Part shown: in pieces, positions 43,033 through 54,639 of the stretch
Layout of the letters: each line of letters starts with the position of its first letter
Numbering within the stretch: position 1 is the stretch's first letter
Source: Hymenopus coronatus
Taxonomy: Eukaryota > Arthropoda > Insecta > Mantodea > Hymenopodidae
Direction of reading: 5' to 3'
DNA: 64,000 nucleotides
Assembly (NCBI GenBank): GCA_030762935.1
Contig: CM060883.1
Location: 92,686,501-92,750,500, forward strand
Made by a program: the position numbers and the translations under genes
The notes under the pieces: model-generated
Told to the model about the DNA's origin: nothing
Databases searched by the model: none
The model's input: the letters and a program-made list of their open reading frames with translations, nothing else

Positions 43033-43933
43033 AAAAAAATCTGATGTGTTCCATTCACATGACTTTCTCTACATCTCTGTAACAAGTTATTGTTAAAGTG
43101 CATGTTCTTCTATCTACTTTATGATGATCGAGATAAACATTAGCAGAAATTGTCTTAATTACTTGCTTCCTTATAAGTAGAAGGAAAATAAGGGAATACA
43201 CTAGGCTAAAATGATTGTCAAATCTCTTAAAAGCTGGTTGCCATGTGGCTGAAATCCATTTTTATGCATGGCCAGGAGTTTACAACTTTCCATGTGAGAA
43301 AAGTTTAGGTTTTTTAAATCTGAAAACAATAACAAGGAATATCTCAGAAATGGTCAATTACATGAAAAAAACGTATATGACATAAATTGCCTGCTTTAAC
43401 GTGACCTATATATTTTGTGTAGTAAGTTTCTGTCTTACTCTTACAGTTTACCAGTTACGCAAAATTCATTCAGAGTAAAGAGGTCTTTAGAGGCTATTCC
43501 CAGAAAGTTCAAGATATACATTTTATATGTCATGTAAACATCTTTATTACTACAGTATTTTAATCAAAATCGTTAGAGCCTGTTTCAGAAAATCAAATTT
43601 TCGAAATTTTTTCCATATAAAGGGTAGTTTGGGGTAGGAGAATATTTTGAAAACTGCCGCATCCCTGGAAAACACTAAACTTAAATTCCAAATTTGGTAT
43701 TTTATGGACTTTTTGTTTTTGAGTTGTCGCGTTCTCTCTCTACACACACACATGCACGCATGCACCTACACACGCCCTTTTCAAAAATGCTTTTTTTTTT
43801 CTTTTTTTTTTTTTTGGATTCAAGGGTTCTAAAACATGTATTTTTGGTGAAAATTCGGTATCAAATTTTTGGGTGCAATACAATATCTTCTCTATACACT
43901 ATGTACATAGTACATGTAGAAAAAGTAAAAATG
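43033..43933 (+). mobile_element. H-family repeat, full-length copy
   Basis: AAAAAAATCTGATGTGTTCC to the hairpin CTATACACTATGTACATAGT (43892-43911) and GAAAAAGTAAAAATG. CA run at 43743-43770, T-rich insert 43788-43815. Confidence 0.85.
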
Positions 43934-44267
43934 AAAACTCAGATAAATATCATAAGTATCAAAATTATTTAAAACCTTTGAAGGATGGAGCACAAAGATT
44001 TTCAAGAGAATCAATCACTCCATTTCATATTAACTTATACTTGAGAAAGTATTTATTCCTTTTTTATTTTCTCAAAAATTGCCTAATAATTTTGATTAAC
44101 CCTTTTACAATACAGTGGAATGAAATGATACAAACCAAAGACATTTATGTAAACCTTGAGTTATATTGTTTCATTTTGGGCAATGGCTTGTGCCAGCCAG
44201 GCTGTTGTTTGCAGCTATTTTATGTTGCAGCAGCTTGAAGTTGCATTTGACTACATTTTCTGTTTTT
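43934..44267 (-). mobile_element. H-family internal fragment plus unassigned sequence
   Basis: GATGGAGCACAAAGATTTTC, TTTTATTTTCTCAAAAATTG and TTTTGATTAA (43984-44100) match the middle of a reverse copy; the remainder was not recognised. Confidence 0.5.
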
Positions 44268-45118
44268 TTCCTTTCTGTACATGTACTATGCACATAGTGT
44301 AAAGAGAAGATATTGTATTGCACCCAAAAATTAGATACTAAGATTTAACCAGAAATACATGTTTTGAGATCTCTGAATACAAAAAAGAATCTTTAGAATA
44401 ATGGGTGTGTGTGCGCGTGTGTGTGTGGGGGTGTGTGGGGGTGGGGGTGGGTGTGCATGCGGATGTGTGTGCAGCATAGCTCAAAAACAAAAAGACTGTT
44501 AATCACCAAACTTGGTATTTTAGTGCGGCATCTTCCAAGGATGCAACAAAAATGGCTAACGATTTTGATTAAAATACAGTATGTTTAAGATATTTTATGA
44601 CAAATGAAATGTATAATCTTGGATGTTCTGGGAATAGCCTCTGAAGACTCCTCATTCTGGATGATTTTTGTACAACTGGCAAACCATAAGAGAGATACAA
44701 AAACTTACTACACAAAAAATATACATCTCATTAAAACACACAATTTATGTTATATACATTTTTTTTAGTAAAGTTAATAGTTTTCAAGATATTCCGAATT
44801 ATTAGTTTCAATTTTAGCCACTTAAACTTTTCTTAAATGGGAAAACATCTTTCTTCTGGTTTTACTTTTGTTTACTCCTAGCAAGCAAAGGGATTGGAAT
44901 TTCAATTGTTTCACATAGCAACTGGCTTTCAAAGGACATGATTATTGCTTTAGTCTGTGTATTTTCTTATTTCCCTTGTACTCTCAAGGAGCTGGTAATA
45001 AGACCAATATGCTTATGTTTATTTTGATTAGAATAATGTAGATAACAGATTATTCTTTTGAATAAAAGGTTTGTTTGCTAACTAGAGGACATCATGTACA
45101 TGGAACACATTAGATTTT
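44268..45118 (-). mobile_element. H-family repeat, tandem unit 1
   Basis: Full-length reverse copy. Hairpin end CTGTACATGTACTATGCACA; the longest GT/GGGT microsatellite of the family at 44404-44475; far end CATCATGTACATGGAACACA at 45089-45108. Confidence 0.8.
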
Positions 45119-45267
45119 TACTATTCTACTTACAAGGGACCAAGTAATAAGAACAATCTCTGCTAATGTTTATCTCGATTAGCATGATGTAGTAAAAGAA
45201 CATACTTTATAACAATAATTTGTTAAAGAGATTTAGAGAAAGTCATGTGAATGGAACGCATCAGATA
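45119..45267 (-). mobile_element. H-family repeat, tandem unit 2 (partial)
   Basis: Only the last 150 bp of a reverse copy: CTACTTACAAGGGACCAAGT, TGTTTATCTCGATTAGCATG, AGTCATGTGAATGGAACGCA, TCAGATA. Confidence 0.8.
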
Positions 45268-46115
45268 TTTACTTTCTCTACATGTACTATGCACACAGTG
45301 TATAGAGAAGACATTTTAATGTACCCAAAAATTTGATACCGAGATTCTACCGGAAATACATGTTTTGGGTCCCCCTGAATCCACAAAAAGTACTTTTAGA
45401 AAAAGATCCATGTGTGGGTGTGGACAGCATAGCTCAAAAATGAAAAGGTCGTTTAACACCAAACTTGGTGTTTAAGTTTGGTATCTTCCAAGGATGTGAC
45501 ACAAAGATTTTCAAGAAAATCCCCCCATCCCCAACTAACTTTTACATACAAAAATTTTCGAAAATTTTGATTTTCTCAAAAATGGCTCTAATGATTTTGA
45601 TTAAAATATTGTATATTAAAGATATTTACCTGACAAATAAAAGGTACATCTTGAATTTTCTGCAAATAGCCTCTGAAGACTATTCTGATGAATTTTATAG
45701 AATTTTGCATAACTGGTAAACCGTAAGAGAGACAAACACTAACTTTATAGAAACTGAAGAGTTTGTTAAAACACACAATTTATGTTTTATACATCTTTTT
45801 TGTTGAGTTGATTGTTTTTGAGATATTCCTTGTTATTGGTTTCATCTTTAAAATACTTACTTTCCTCATACAGGAATTTGTCAACTTCTGTGCATACAAA
45901 GGAATTTCAGTCGCATAGCAACCAGCTTTTGACCATCACTTTAACCTATGGTACTCCTTTATTTCGCTTCTACTTACAAGGAAGCAAGTAATAAGACTAT
46001 TTCTGCTAATTTTTTCTCGATTAGCATGAAGTAAATAGAAGCTTAAGCTTTTTAACAATAATTTGTTGAAGAGATTTAGAGAAAGTTACGTGAATGGAAC
46101 ACATCAGATTTTTGT
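45268..46115 (-). mobile_element. H-family repeat, tandem unit 3
   Basis: Full-length reverse copy starting TTTACTTTCTCTACATGTAC directly after unit 2 and ending GAATGGAACACATCAGATTT. No GT microsatellite remains beyond GTGTGGGTGTGG. Confidence 0.85.
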
Positions 46116-46499
46116 ACATATCCCTCAACACCTAGTAAACACAAAAGTGCTGTTCAACCACCAAGTAAGTTATGATTTATAACTTTAGTATATTGTCAAT
46201 TTTGTTATGCCTGCCTAGTTTTTGGGTTTAGGCTAATGAACATTTTTGTGTCACATAAGGGTTGAAGTGATACAGTGTTTATTTTCTTACTACTGCAAGC
46301 CCTTGAAATACCACTAGATGAAGCATTCCTTCACCAGTTAAATGTAAGTGCTGCAGCATTGGCAAAACCAACATAACTGTGGCACCAAAGCACATTTCCT
46401 CAGATATTCAAATAAGGAAATTTTTACAGTGAAGCGTAATTCAATAATTATTAATTAATGAGTTGCACTCTAACTTCACTGTAAGGTTTCTTACATAGA
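46116..46499. other. unassigned spacer
   Basis: Nothing recognised. Confidence 0.4.
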
Positions 46500-47290
46500 G
46501 ATATATGTTTTCGTAGGCCATTGCCAGCATCTTCAGCTAACGGTTTGGTGAGCTGTGCATTGTCTCTGGTACCTCTATCATCGGAAAAATGAATCTCATC
46601 TGTGTTGCCATTCCAATTCATCAGACGATTTCCTAATTTTGTAATAAACACCTTCTCCCAGACCTTTAATTTATTGTTGCCAACATTTTTTAGCAACGTT
46701 ACTTCTGATTTTATATCATGTCTACCTTACCAAAAATGATAAGCTACTGCCGATTTGTTTGTTTATTTCTTATTTAAAAAGTGATATTTTAAGCAGATTA
46801 TTATATTCCTTTTTGTCATGGCAATATATACTTTTTCACATTGTTCAAATTCTATTTTATAAATTCTATATTTCTTTTCATCAGTTATTCTTTTCTATTT
46901 TGTTTGATCTAAGTATGTTAATACTATAATTGTTTATTGGTGCTAGTTATATATTAAAGTTGTTGAATACTTTTTGGAACTGTTTGGTGGCTATGGGATA
47001 GTACTTGAAACTTTTATATGTGGTATCGTTTATTTCCTTTTGAAAATGTACTGATTTGTTTTTATTTTCATTTGTGTTTTACACTTATTCATTTTTTTTG
47101 TCCACTAATTCTTTGCTGAAAAAATAATATGTTGCAGTATTTACTATTTCTTCATAGTCATTTTGTTCTTCTGTTTTATTATGAGGTATTCTAATCAGAG
47201 CATTTACTACTAGTTTATGCTGTCTTGGGTTGAAGCTATCTCTTTTGATGTGATTGTAAGGATGTGTCAAACATACAATGTCCCAGGAGC
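46500..47290 (-). pseudogene. PLE RT end to GIY-YIG relic
   Basis: Reading leftward from 47270: HIKRDSFNPRQHKLVVNALI, then YEEIVNTATYYFFSKELVDK, the linker that follows the RT in PLEs. Then IYKIEFEQCEKVYIAMTKR (about 46860-46800; GIY-YIG with Gly to Ala), NKSAVAYHFW, RHDIKSEVTLLKNVGNNKLK and VWEKVFITKLGNRLMNW. A stop after HFW and frame changes inactivate it. The SAVAxHFW version groups it with fragments at 2440, 3560 and 49181, not with those at 26672 or 38310. Confidence 0.75.
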
Positions 47291-47319
47291 TGCAAGAGGT
47301 TTATGGAGAGACTGTAATG

Positions 47320-47830
47320 TTTCATCAGCATGATGCAGCCGGTAGAAAAAATGTCACCAATGAGGATTGCAGTACAGCATCCACAGATTTGAACAGGAGC
47401 TGATTCAGGACAACAGGAGGGTCATGTCATGACATATGGCAATAGAACTGGGAACGTCTTTTGGAAGCATTCATTACATTGTTCAAAATATTCTGCAGTA
47501 CTGGAAAGTTTGTTCCCAATGGCATTCACAAAATCTGTCCAACCAACACAAGAAGAAGTGCATGGGAGCAAGTCTGCAACAGCTTTCCACAGAAGGGAAC
47601 AGTTTTCTTCATCATATTGTTACAGGTGAAGAAAACTGAAAAGTGAAGGTGAAGTAAAACTTAAAAAAAAAAAAAGTGAAGGAGTGTAAATAGGTGTGAC
47701 TCATCAAAACCCCATCATATCCTTCATTTGGAGAGAACTGTTTTCAGATCTATCATACCCAATGATTATATTAGGCCATCAAAATTGGTGAATCTATGCT
47801 TCCAGTATCATGCATGCAAAATATCAGGAA
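47320..47830 (+). pseudogene. mariner transposase fragment
   Basis: HQFEQELIQDNRRVMSRHMA, IELGTSFGSIHYIVQNILQY and WKVCSQW are in order, followed by HKKKCMGASLQQLSTEGNSF and LHHIVTGEEN. The last is the mariner block TGDETW with the catalytic Asp changed to Glu and a stop after it. Later ISFIWRELF. The rest of the catalytic domain is absent. It differs in sequence from the two other mariners in the window. Confidence 0.75.
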
Positions 47831-49154
47831 AAATTACGTGGGTGATTTTATACGAATTGTTTAACCTCACAACACACTTATGCAGCCATATAGGGATTTA
47901 AATTGCTTTTCTGAGGTAGCCATGAGGATGTTTAAATATGATGCAAAAGATCAATTAATATTTGATATCTATTGCAATATTACAAATTGCCTTGTGTCAT
48001 ATCACAAGTATTTGAGATGTCCTTGAAGGTTTACTAGATTACTGTATCAGATGTCATGCCATGTAGATCAAGTGGTAAGAACCTTGGCACACACAGCTAA
48101 GATTCACACTTTAAGCCCTGGAGTTGATTTTTTTGACTGATTCAACCTTCTAATTTATGCCTACAAACAGCTAGTGTGCAAGAATACTCAAATACAAAAT
48201 ACTATCTATAACCTTTATCAATAAGTTTGTAAATGTTTTCCACATTAGGAGCAAAGTAGATTTAAATTTACAATGCATTCATCTATACTATGGTCTCCAT
48301 GCTAGACCTCAGTATTTGAAACATGCCCACAAAATAATTACTGCACAACTTTAAATATGTGTGCAAGCATACATGTCTCTCATTTGCTGCATTGGAATAC
48401 ATTCTCAATTTCTAATGTCACTCACTAAATATAATTGAAGATTTTTTTTCATGCCTGCACTGATGATGAATTGCCTCTTACCTGATCCATTTGCTGTTAA
48501 GTAACCCTGCAGATTTGTGTGACATCCAAGTCATAATGTTCCTAGGGTGTACATAGACCCATGTTAACAACATTTTTGCCACATAGGGGAAAATGGGTGG
48601 GTATATTAAAGTTTTATGAACATTTAATGAATATGAGCATAAAAATCTTCTATCACACACCATTTTCTTGTAAGTCATCAAAATATATTCAAAAACAGTA
48701 AAAATTGCCAAAAATCCAAGTAAGTAAACCATGGACCTATTACTGCTCCAGATATTCTTTAAACCAACTTTCACTAATGTTTCCAAGTTTTAGGGTTCAT
48801 ATTCAAGAATAACAACCTAGTTTACTGTATATTTGGCTTGCTAAGAATGATTTATTGCTTTAGTGCTCTCTGAGCTAGACCAGCAGGAAATAGCAAATAT
48901 CATGGAGCATCACATTTTAGTTTCAGTTGAAATTTTTGTCTCATTTGTGAAAAGTAGTGGCTTCAAGTGGCTTTTGTTACCTATAATTTCATTTTCTGTG
49001 CAATGAAAATATCTTGTTACTCATGTAAATTCACCAAACAATTTTTGTTGGCAGTTTACTATAAAAAGTCAGCATCGATCTTTGAGAGAAACTTTGAAAT
49101 GAGCCTATTTCAGTTAATTGACGTTTGGAGAAATTTAGTAATAGTGACGGTCAA
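47831..49154. other. unassigned, 1.3 kb
   Basis: A 102-codon minus-strand frame (48786-48478) shows no motif. CATGTAGATCAAGTGGTAAG at 48061-48080 vaguely resembles a tRNA D-arm region, without a convincing box B. Confidence 0.3.
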
Positions 49155-49640
49155 ATTATGTGTGTGTTAATTTGTTGAAACAAGAAGATAAATCAGCAGT
49201 AGCATTTCACTTTTGGAAAGAAAACCACAATCTAGATCCAAATCCAAAATTGCTAAAAACCATGTCAGGCCACAATGAACTCACAACCTGGGAAAACATC
49301 CCCATATGGAAAAACAAAGATCGCCTAATAAACTTTGAATCCCGCCAGTAAACAGCTTAGTTAAGAAGTTCAGCATTTCACCACCAGAGAAGAGAGCACT
49401 TGCACTTGTGCCTTTGCTTACGCAGCCAGCAATGACAGTTGGACCCGTGAGGTTGAAAATGAAAGCATAGGCTTTCGAAACTAGTCCCTCATAATAACAA
49501 TGTAAGTGACATAGTGTTAAAAAACCAACTCAACAAATTAATACACGTATATATTTCAATGTAAGACTTGAAGCTTGTTGGATTTTATATACCTGACACG
49601 GCTGATCACCCGTGAAGCCATAATGAATATATATTTCAGT
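49155..49640 (+). pseudogene. PLE GIY-YIG end and 3' tail
   Basis: KQEDKSAVAFHFWKENHNL and KLLKTMSGHNELTTWENIPI correspond to the second half of the GIY-YIG domain (compare KNVGNNKLKVWEKVFI at 46500-46700). Then about 200 bp lead to TTGGATTTTATATACCTGAC and ACGGCTGATCACCCGTGAAG (49573-49615), the 3' terminus also found at 27299-27335. Only a decayed trace of a hammerhead core precedes it (TTGAAGCTTGTTGGA). Confidence 0.65.
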
Positions 49641-49654
49641 TACTTTCAGAAAGA

Positions 49655-50790
49655 ATGTGCTCCTCACGTGTGTGTTCCATAACACATTATTCTAATCTCA
49701 TTAAGTGGATGAATGATGACAAAAACACTTGCACTATGCCAATGGTCTGGCGTGAACCAACCAGCCATCCAGAAGACTGTTATTTCTACCTAACAAATAT
49801 TGGGGGACATTCAAAAAGAACCAAATCCAAAATTGAGTAAGTATCCTTATGTTTCATCCACAATAAGACCTGCTCCACATGGACCCAAACTCCCAGCTCT
49901 AAGCCCACCTTCACATTTAGAAGAAAATGCTTCAGAATATGAGCTCATCCTTTCCACTTCCTTCGATGCAGAATACTGCCCAGAACCTGAAAATAAACCC
50001 CTCCTCATCAATCAGTTTAGATTAAATGACTTAGTGAATCTCACAAATTAGCAAGCAATCTGAGGTGCTGGGATCATGATTGCAACAGTGGAATTTCCTA
50101 GCTCCCAATACCATAATTTTGATTTTTAGAAAGAGGCATGAACAGTTTTCAAGTTAGTATGCTATGAAAAATTTTCTTTGTGCATAGATATAGATGGTTT
50201 AATGAATGAGCTAGGGTTTCAACACATTCCTGAAGAATGGAGCTCATTTACCGACTCTTCTAAGCTAAGTCTCAAAGCAGTGTTGCTCCACAACTAAAAT
50301 ACTAAACCAGTAGAAATGAGGCAACCTATGAATGTGTGGCCATTCTATTAGATACAGTTAATTACAGCAAGTATGGCTAACATATTTGTGGCAATTTGAA
50401 GCTCACTGCAATTTTATTAGGACTACCAGGTAGATTTACAAAGTACTGTTGCTTGTGGGACACTGAATCACACTACATTGTGCAAGAGTGGCCTCTAAGA
50501 GAAACACATACAGCACAATGTCAAGTATGTTCCATCAGTAAACCCAGATAAAGTATTACTACTTCTTCTCCATATAAAACTAGACCTAATGAAGAACTTT
50601 GTTAAGGCCATGGACAAAAATGGAGAAGCCTTTGCATACCTCAGAAGGCAGTTTACAAATCTCAGTGATGCAAAAGTAAGAGGGAATATAAGCACCCTAC
50701 AAACAAAATTGCATTCTTTAAATTTGCTGAATTATGCCCTAAAAACTGCCTTAGCAGAGGCATTAGGTACACATTCAGAGCATGCCTGCT
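49655..50790 (+). pseudogene. multi-copy protein family A relic (function unknown)
   Basis: Frames in order: MPMVWREPTSHPEDCYFYLT, IRPAPHGPKLPALSPPSHLE, INQFRLNDLVNLT, then shifted DGLMNELGFQHIPEEWSSFT, DSSKLSLKAVLLHN and PDKVLLLLLHIKLDLMKNFV, KAMDKNGEAFAYLRRQF, LSDAKVRGNISTLQ. I recognise these blocks (MPxxWREPTxHxxDCYF, LHIKLGLMKxFVKA, LSDAK) as a protein found in many copies in arthropod and other invertebrate genomes, without an assigned function to my knowledge. Copy number and decay suggest a mobile element gene. Stops and frameshifts throughout. Confidence 0.6.
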
Positions 50791-50809
50791 TGCATGCATA
50801 CATGTGTGT

Positions 50810-51720
50810 GTAATGCTCATCAAAATGTTAAATTAATGATAATTGGAACAAAATCTTATCATTGGAATACTAATCAAACAACAATACATACCTTTGCAGT
50901 TTATTATAAGGATCAAGATGAAATCGGGTACAAAAGTTTTGTATTTATTTCTGAGTGCTTGACACACAACACAGTAGCTGATTTCAAAGTAAACTGATTT
51001 CATTCCTAAAAACAAAATATTGTGGTTTTTTGATGGGTCAGCTGCAAAATATAAGAACAAAAACTTCTCCAAACTTTGTCACCATAAGTAACATTTTGGA
51101 GTGGATTTCTATGCCACAGCTCAAGGCAAAGGGGTCTGCGATGGTTTGGGAGGGACAGGCAAACATCTTGCAGCCAGGGCAAACCTTCACAGACCTTATG
51201 AACAACAAATAATGACGCCTCTCCAACTTTTCAACTGGAGCAACTTAAACCTTCCTTCAATTGAATTCATTTTTTTGCACAAATCAGGAACACATTGAAG
51301 TAGAAAAATGCTTGAAATATCTGTTTTCAGAAGTCAAAATGATTCAGGGAAACACAGACTTCACTGCTTCATTCCATCACCATGTCAAATTGAAATTGTT
51401 TCAAAGATGTACTCACTGAATAATAAAACTTATGTACAAAGTACTGGGGGCTCAAAAGCTGTATCAATTGATGAAATGATTGGTTTTGTGACGTGAATAT
51501 GATCAAAGACTTTGATAATGAAGAAATAACAGTCTTTATCTTGGAACCTCCAAGATGAGCACATTTGTGTATCCTAAAAAGAAGATGTATTGAAGATGAA
51601 AAGAGAAGCCACATTTTGACATAAATTCAACCAAGAACTGAAAAGGGAGAACTTACACCTTAACCCAAACTGAGATGTCTGCTGCAACCAAAATGCTGGA
51701 AACTAGATTAGCTATTAAAT
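50810..51720 (+). pseudogene. multi-copy protein family B relic (function unknown)
   Basis: Frames in order: GTKSYHWNTNQTTIHTFAVY, YKDQDEIGYKSFVFISECLT, FFDGSAAKYKN (about 51026-51058), FYATAQGKGVCDGLGGT (51116-51166), LAARANLHRPYEQQIMTPLQ and TYTLTQTEMSAATKMLE. I know the family as repeated arthropod/cnidarian proteins with FTDGxxxQYKN and HGKGxxDGxGG motifs and no assigned function. The aspartates in those motifs could belong to an RNase H-like fold; that is inference. It directly follows family A in the same orientation. Frameshifted, no intact frame. Confidence 0.6.
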
Positions 51721-52142
51721 GATCTTCTGGAGATAAACTCTAAAAACCAACTATGGACTAAATATCCAAAAGTCTTAAAATTTTAACTACTATGATTTTG
51801 TATTCTTAGCTTCCATCTTGTGGGGTAGCTTATGTTTCGCTCATCTTCTCATGAGCTTCTTCTGGGCTCTTGTGTGGTCCTTGCTTTTTCGCTTTCGCTT
51901 GTATAGTGGCTGGTCTCAAGCCAATGAGAGGCAAGGGGCAGAGTGATGCATTCTTCTCAAAACTGATGGCTCACCACAGCAGCCTTTACCAAAGGAAAAG
52001 CCAAACAACAATCTAGGAAAAGAAAAAAAAACCCAAGAAACAGGAGAAAAAAAAAAAAAAAAAAGCATAAACCAACTCCAACACCACCAGGAAAGAGCCA
52101 ACCAGAAGCAAGGGGGTGCCACTTATAAGTGAGAAGAAAATG
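51721..52142. other. unassigned spacer
   Basis: A run of 18 A at 52047-52064; otherwise nothing recognised. Confidence 0.4.
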
Positions 52143-52440
52143 TAAATGGTGTGCTATTTATGGATGCTCTTTAACTGCTGTGGTTCTCAGAGTCCCATTC
52201 TATATTGGGCGTGAAAGACCGCTTAATTTTGCTCAGAGGCCTCTCTATCAGGCTTGAGGTTCTTTTACATGCCGTAAATCTAAGACACGGGACCAACGGC
52301 TTTACTTCACTTCCGAAGGAAGCCATGCTAAGGATTTTTACGCCCGAAAAAGTCCATTGTCCTCCATCGGGTTTGAACCCGCAACCTTGGGTATATGAAG
52401 TCAGCATGGTAACCATTACACCACACAGGGCGACAAGAGC
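52143..52440 (-). mobile_element. tRNA-derived SINE, family A, copy 3
   Basis: On the minus strand: GTGTGGTGTAATGGTTACCA, box B GGTTCAAACC (plus-strand GGTTTGAACC at 52368-52377), GACTTTTTCGGGCGTAAAAA and TCACGCCCAATATAGAATGG. Nearly full length and the least diverged of the three copies. Confidence 0.85.
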
Positions 52441-53590
52441 CCAGAGGAAGCTCACAAGATGACGCTGCCTTCTCCGGAAGCTAAGACACAGGTCGTGGAA
52501 GTCCATTTACCATCATTTTGTTTTCATCGTTTTATGTTTATAATTGCAATACCTAATATTGACTTATCTGGTGTAAAATTTTTCATCCTACAATTTTTTT
52601 TTAAATTTTGGGATATTTTAATATATCAATAATAAACAATTCTTTACATAACGAATGAGAAAAATATACAGAAAAATAAGTATGGGGTTATTAATAGAGA
52701 AATTAATAAAATTTATAGCAGAAAATAAAAATCCATAAAAAGCATCCCATTGAGATCCCAAACAAAACTTGTAAGAATGATCTTAAAGCATCAAAGAAGA
52801 AAATATATTTTTTTTGAAATATTTTAGACATATGCTTTTTTTTTTTTTTGGAAATCAAATTTTGAATTTTGGGGCCAATAATTTCAAATGTAAGCTTTCA
52901 CAAATCTATTCATGTTAAACATCAAATGAAAGTCTGTTGAATCCTGAGCATTTTGTTTCAATGTCTCAATTACAGCCTGTTTACATAAAAGTTATATATT
53001 CTTGCACATGACAAAATCTTAATTTTCTTTTAATTGTTGCACTCTGGTAACGCAAAATTTAGAAGAGATAACTTTTAGTTTTGAGATCCTCTCATAGAGT
53101 ACTAAACGTGTACAAAGTATCAAATAAAAAGAAAATGATAAGGTAAATTGCATTGGGTCACTCGACCCGTATTCCAAATCTTTGGTTACTTTAATGTTTT
53201 AAATAAATAAATACATACCAACACTAGCTACACAACAACATCAGCATCATAATTTGCAAAGTTCCAAATAATGTTTTGAGACTTTTCTTTAGGACTGGTT
53301 TACATCCTTAATGGGTACTTTTTCTTTTTCTCTCTAGTCCCACAAGACACTATGCTTTATGACCAAAACTCAATTCAGCGCAACTCATTACCTACTGCTA
53401 TGCTTTCACTTATGGGAGACTTGCAGATAATATAGAGAGAGCTACATAAGCAGAATCAAGATACATGTCAATCTGAGTTTTGGAAAAAATTTGACTTATA
53501 GGGTTTCTGAGGGGGAAAAAAAACAAACAACAGATGCTAATAAGAGACTAGACATAACTTTTGGAGAACCAGAAATATGAGCTCCAAAGT
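52441..53590. other. unassigned AT-rich sequence, 1.15 kb
   Basis: No coding pattern or repeat seen on either strand. Confidence 0.4.
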
Positions 53591-54545
53591 AAAAAAAAAT
53601 CTGATGTGTTCCATTCCCATGACTTTCTCCACATCTCTGTAATAAATTATTTTTTTTTTTTTTTTTTTATTGTTTCATTTATATAGCCCCCTTTAACATC
53701 TAAGGTCATAACGGGGGCTTGCACTTGAAACAACTCGTCAGTAGATTTAAATAATTTTGTTTTCTTAAAGCACACACATTCACTCTCACATACATACTTC
53801 CAGACTCTGTGGGCGGATAGGGAATAATTCTGGCTAAAGGAAAATTCCCTCAGCCGGGAATCGAACCCAGGTCCTCCGTGTGAGAAGCCAGCTTGCTGAC
53901 CACTCGATCACAGAGGCAGTCAATAAATTATTGTTAAAGGTTATGCTTCTATTTACTTCGTGCTAATCAAGATAAACATTAGCAGAAATGGTCTTGCTAT
54001 TTAGTTCCTTATAAGTGGAAGGGAAACAGGTGAATACATTAGGCTAAACTGACAGTAAAATGTGGTTGCTATGGGACTGAAATTCATTATTTGCATGGCC
54101 AGGAGTTGACAAGTTACCGAATGAGAAAAGTATAAGTATTTTAAAACTGAAACCAAACACAGGAATATCTCAAAAATGGTCAACTCCACGAAAAAAATGT
54201 ATATAACCTAAATTGTGTGTTTTAACCAGTTCTCCATTTTATGTATAGTAAATTTTTGTCTATCTCTTATGGTTTACCAGTAATTCCACAAAATTCATCC
54301 AGAATAAGGTCTTCATAAGCTACTCCCAGAAAATTCAAGTTATACATTTTATTTTTGATGTCGCATCCTTGAGAGATACTGAACACACCCACCCCCACCC
54401 CCATACTCACTTTTCTAAAAATGCTTTTTTTGGATTCAGGGGGTCTTAAAACATATATTATGGTGAAATCTCGATATGGCATTTTTGGGTGCACTAAAAT
54501 ACCTTCTCTATACACTTTGTACATAATACGTGTAGAGAAAGCAAT
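53591..54545 (+). mobile_element. H-family repeat carrying a nested SINE
   Basis: Forward copy from AAAAAAAAATCTGATGTGTT to TACATAATACGTGTAGAGAA. A SINE (53652-53921) splits it just after the ACATCTCTGTAATAAATTA block. A C-rich CACCCCC tract replaces the CA run. Confidence 0.85.
53652..53921 (-). mobile_element. tRNA-derived SINE, family C, with target duplication
   Basis: Poly-A tail as a T run at 53652-53668. Box B GGTTCGATTCCC (plus GGGAATCGAACC, 53856-53867). The head TGATCGAGTGGTCAGCAAGC lies on the minus strand at about 53890-53910. Target duplication AATAAATTATT at 53641-53651 and 53922-53932 gives exact ends. Confidence 0.9.
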
Positions 54546-54639
54546 ACTTTGCAGAATTAACATTACATAATAATAATGTTTGCCAATTTATCACTTAGCT
54601 CAGTGCTGAAGTGCATGGCATGGGCTAGTTATGGAATAC

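Noticed and set aside
48061..48130. Possible tRNA-like segment (GTAGATCAAGTGGTAAGA)
   Set aside because: No proper box B and no cloverleaf; similarity is limited to the D-arm-like start.
48478..48786. 102-codon minus-strand frame as a small gene
   Set aside because: No motif, no splice or start context, and codon use like random AT-rich sequence.
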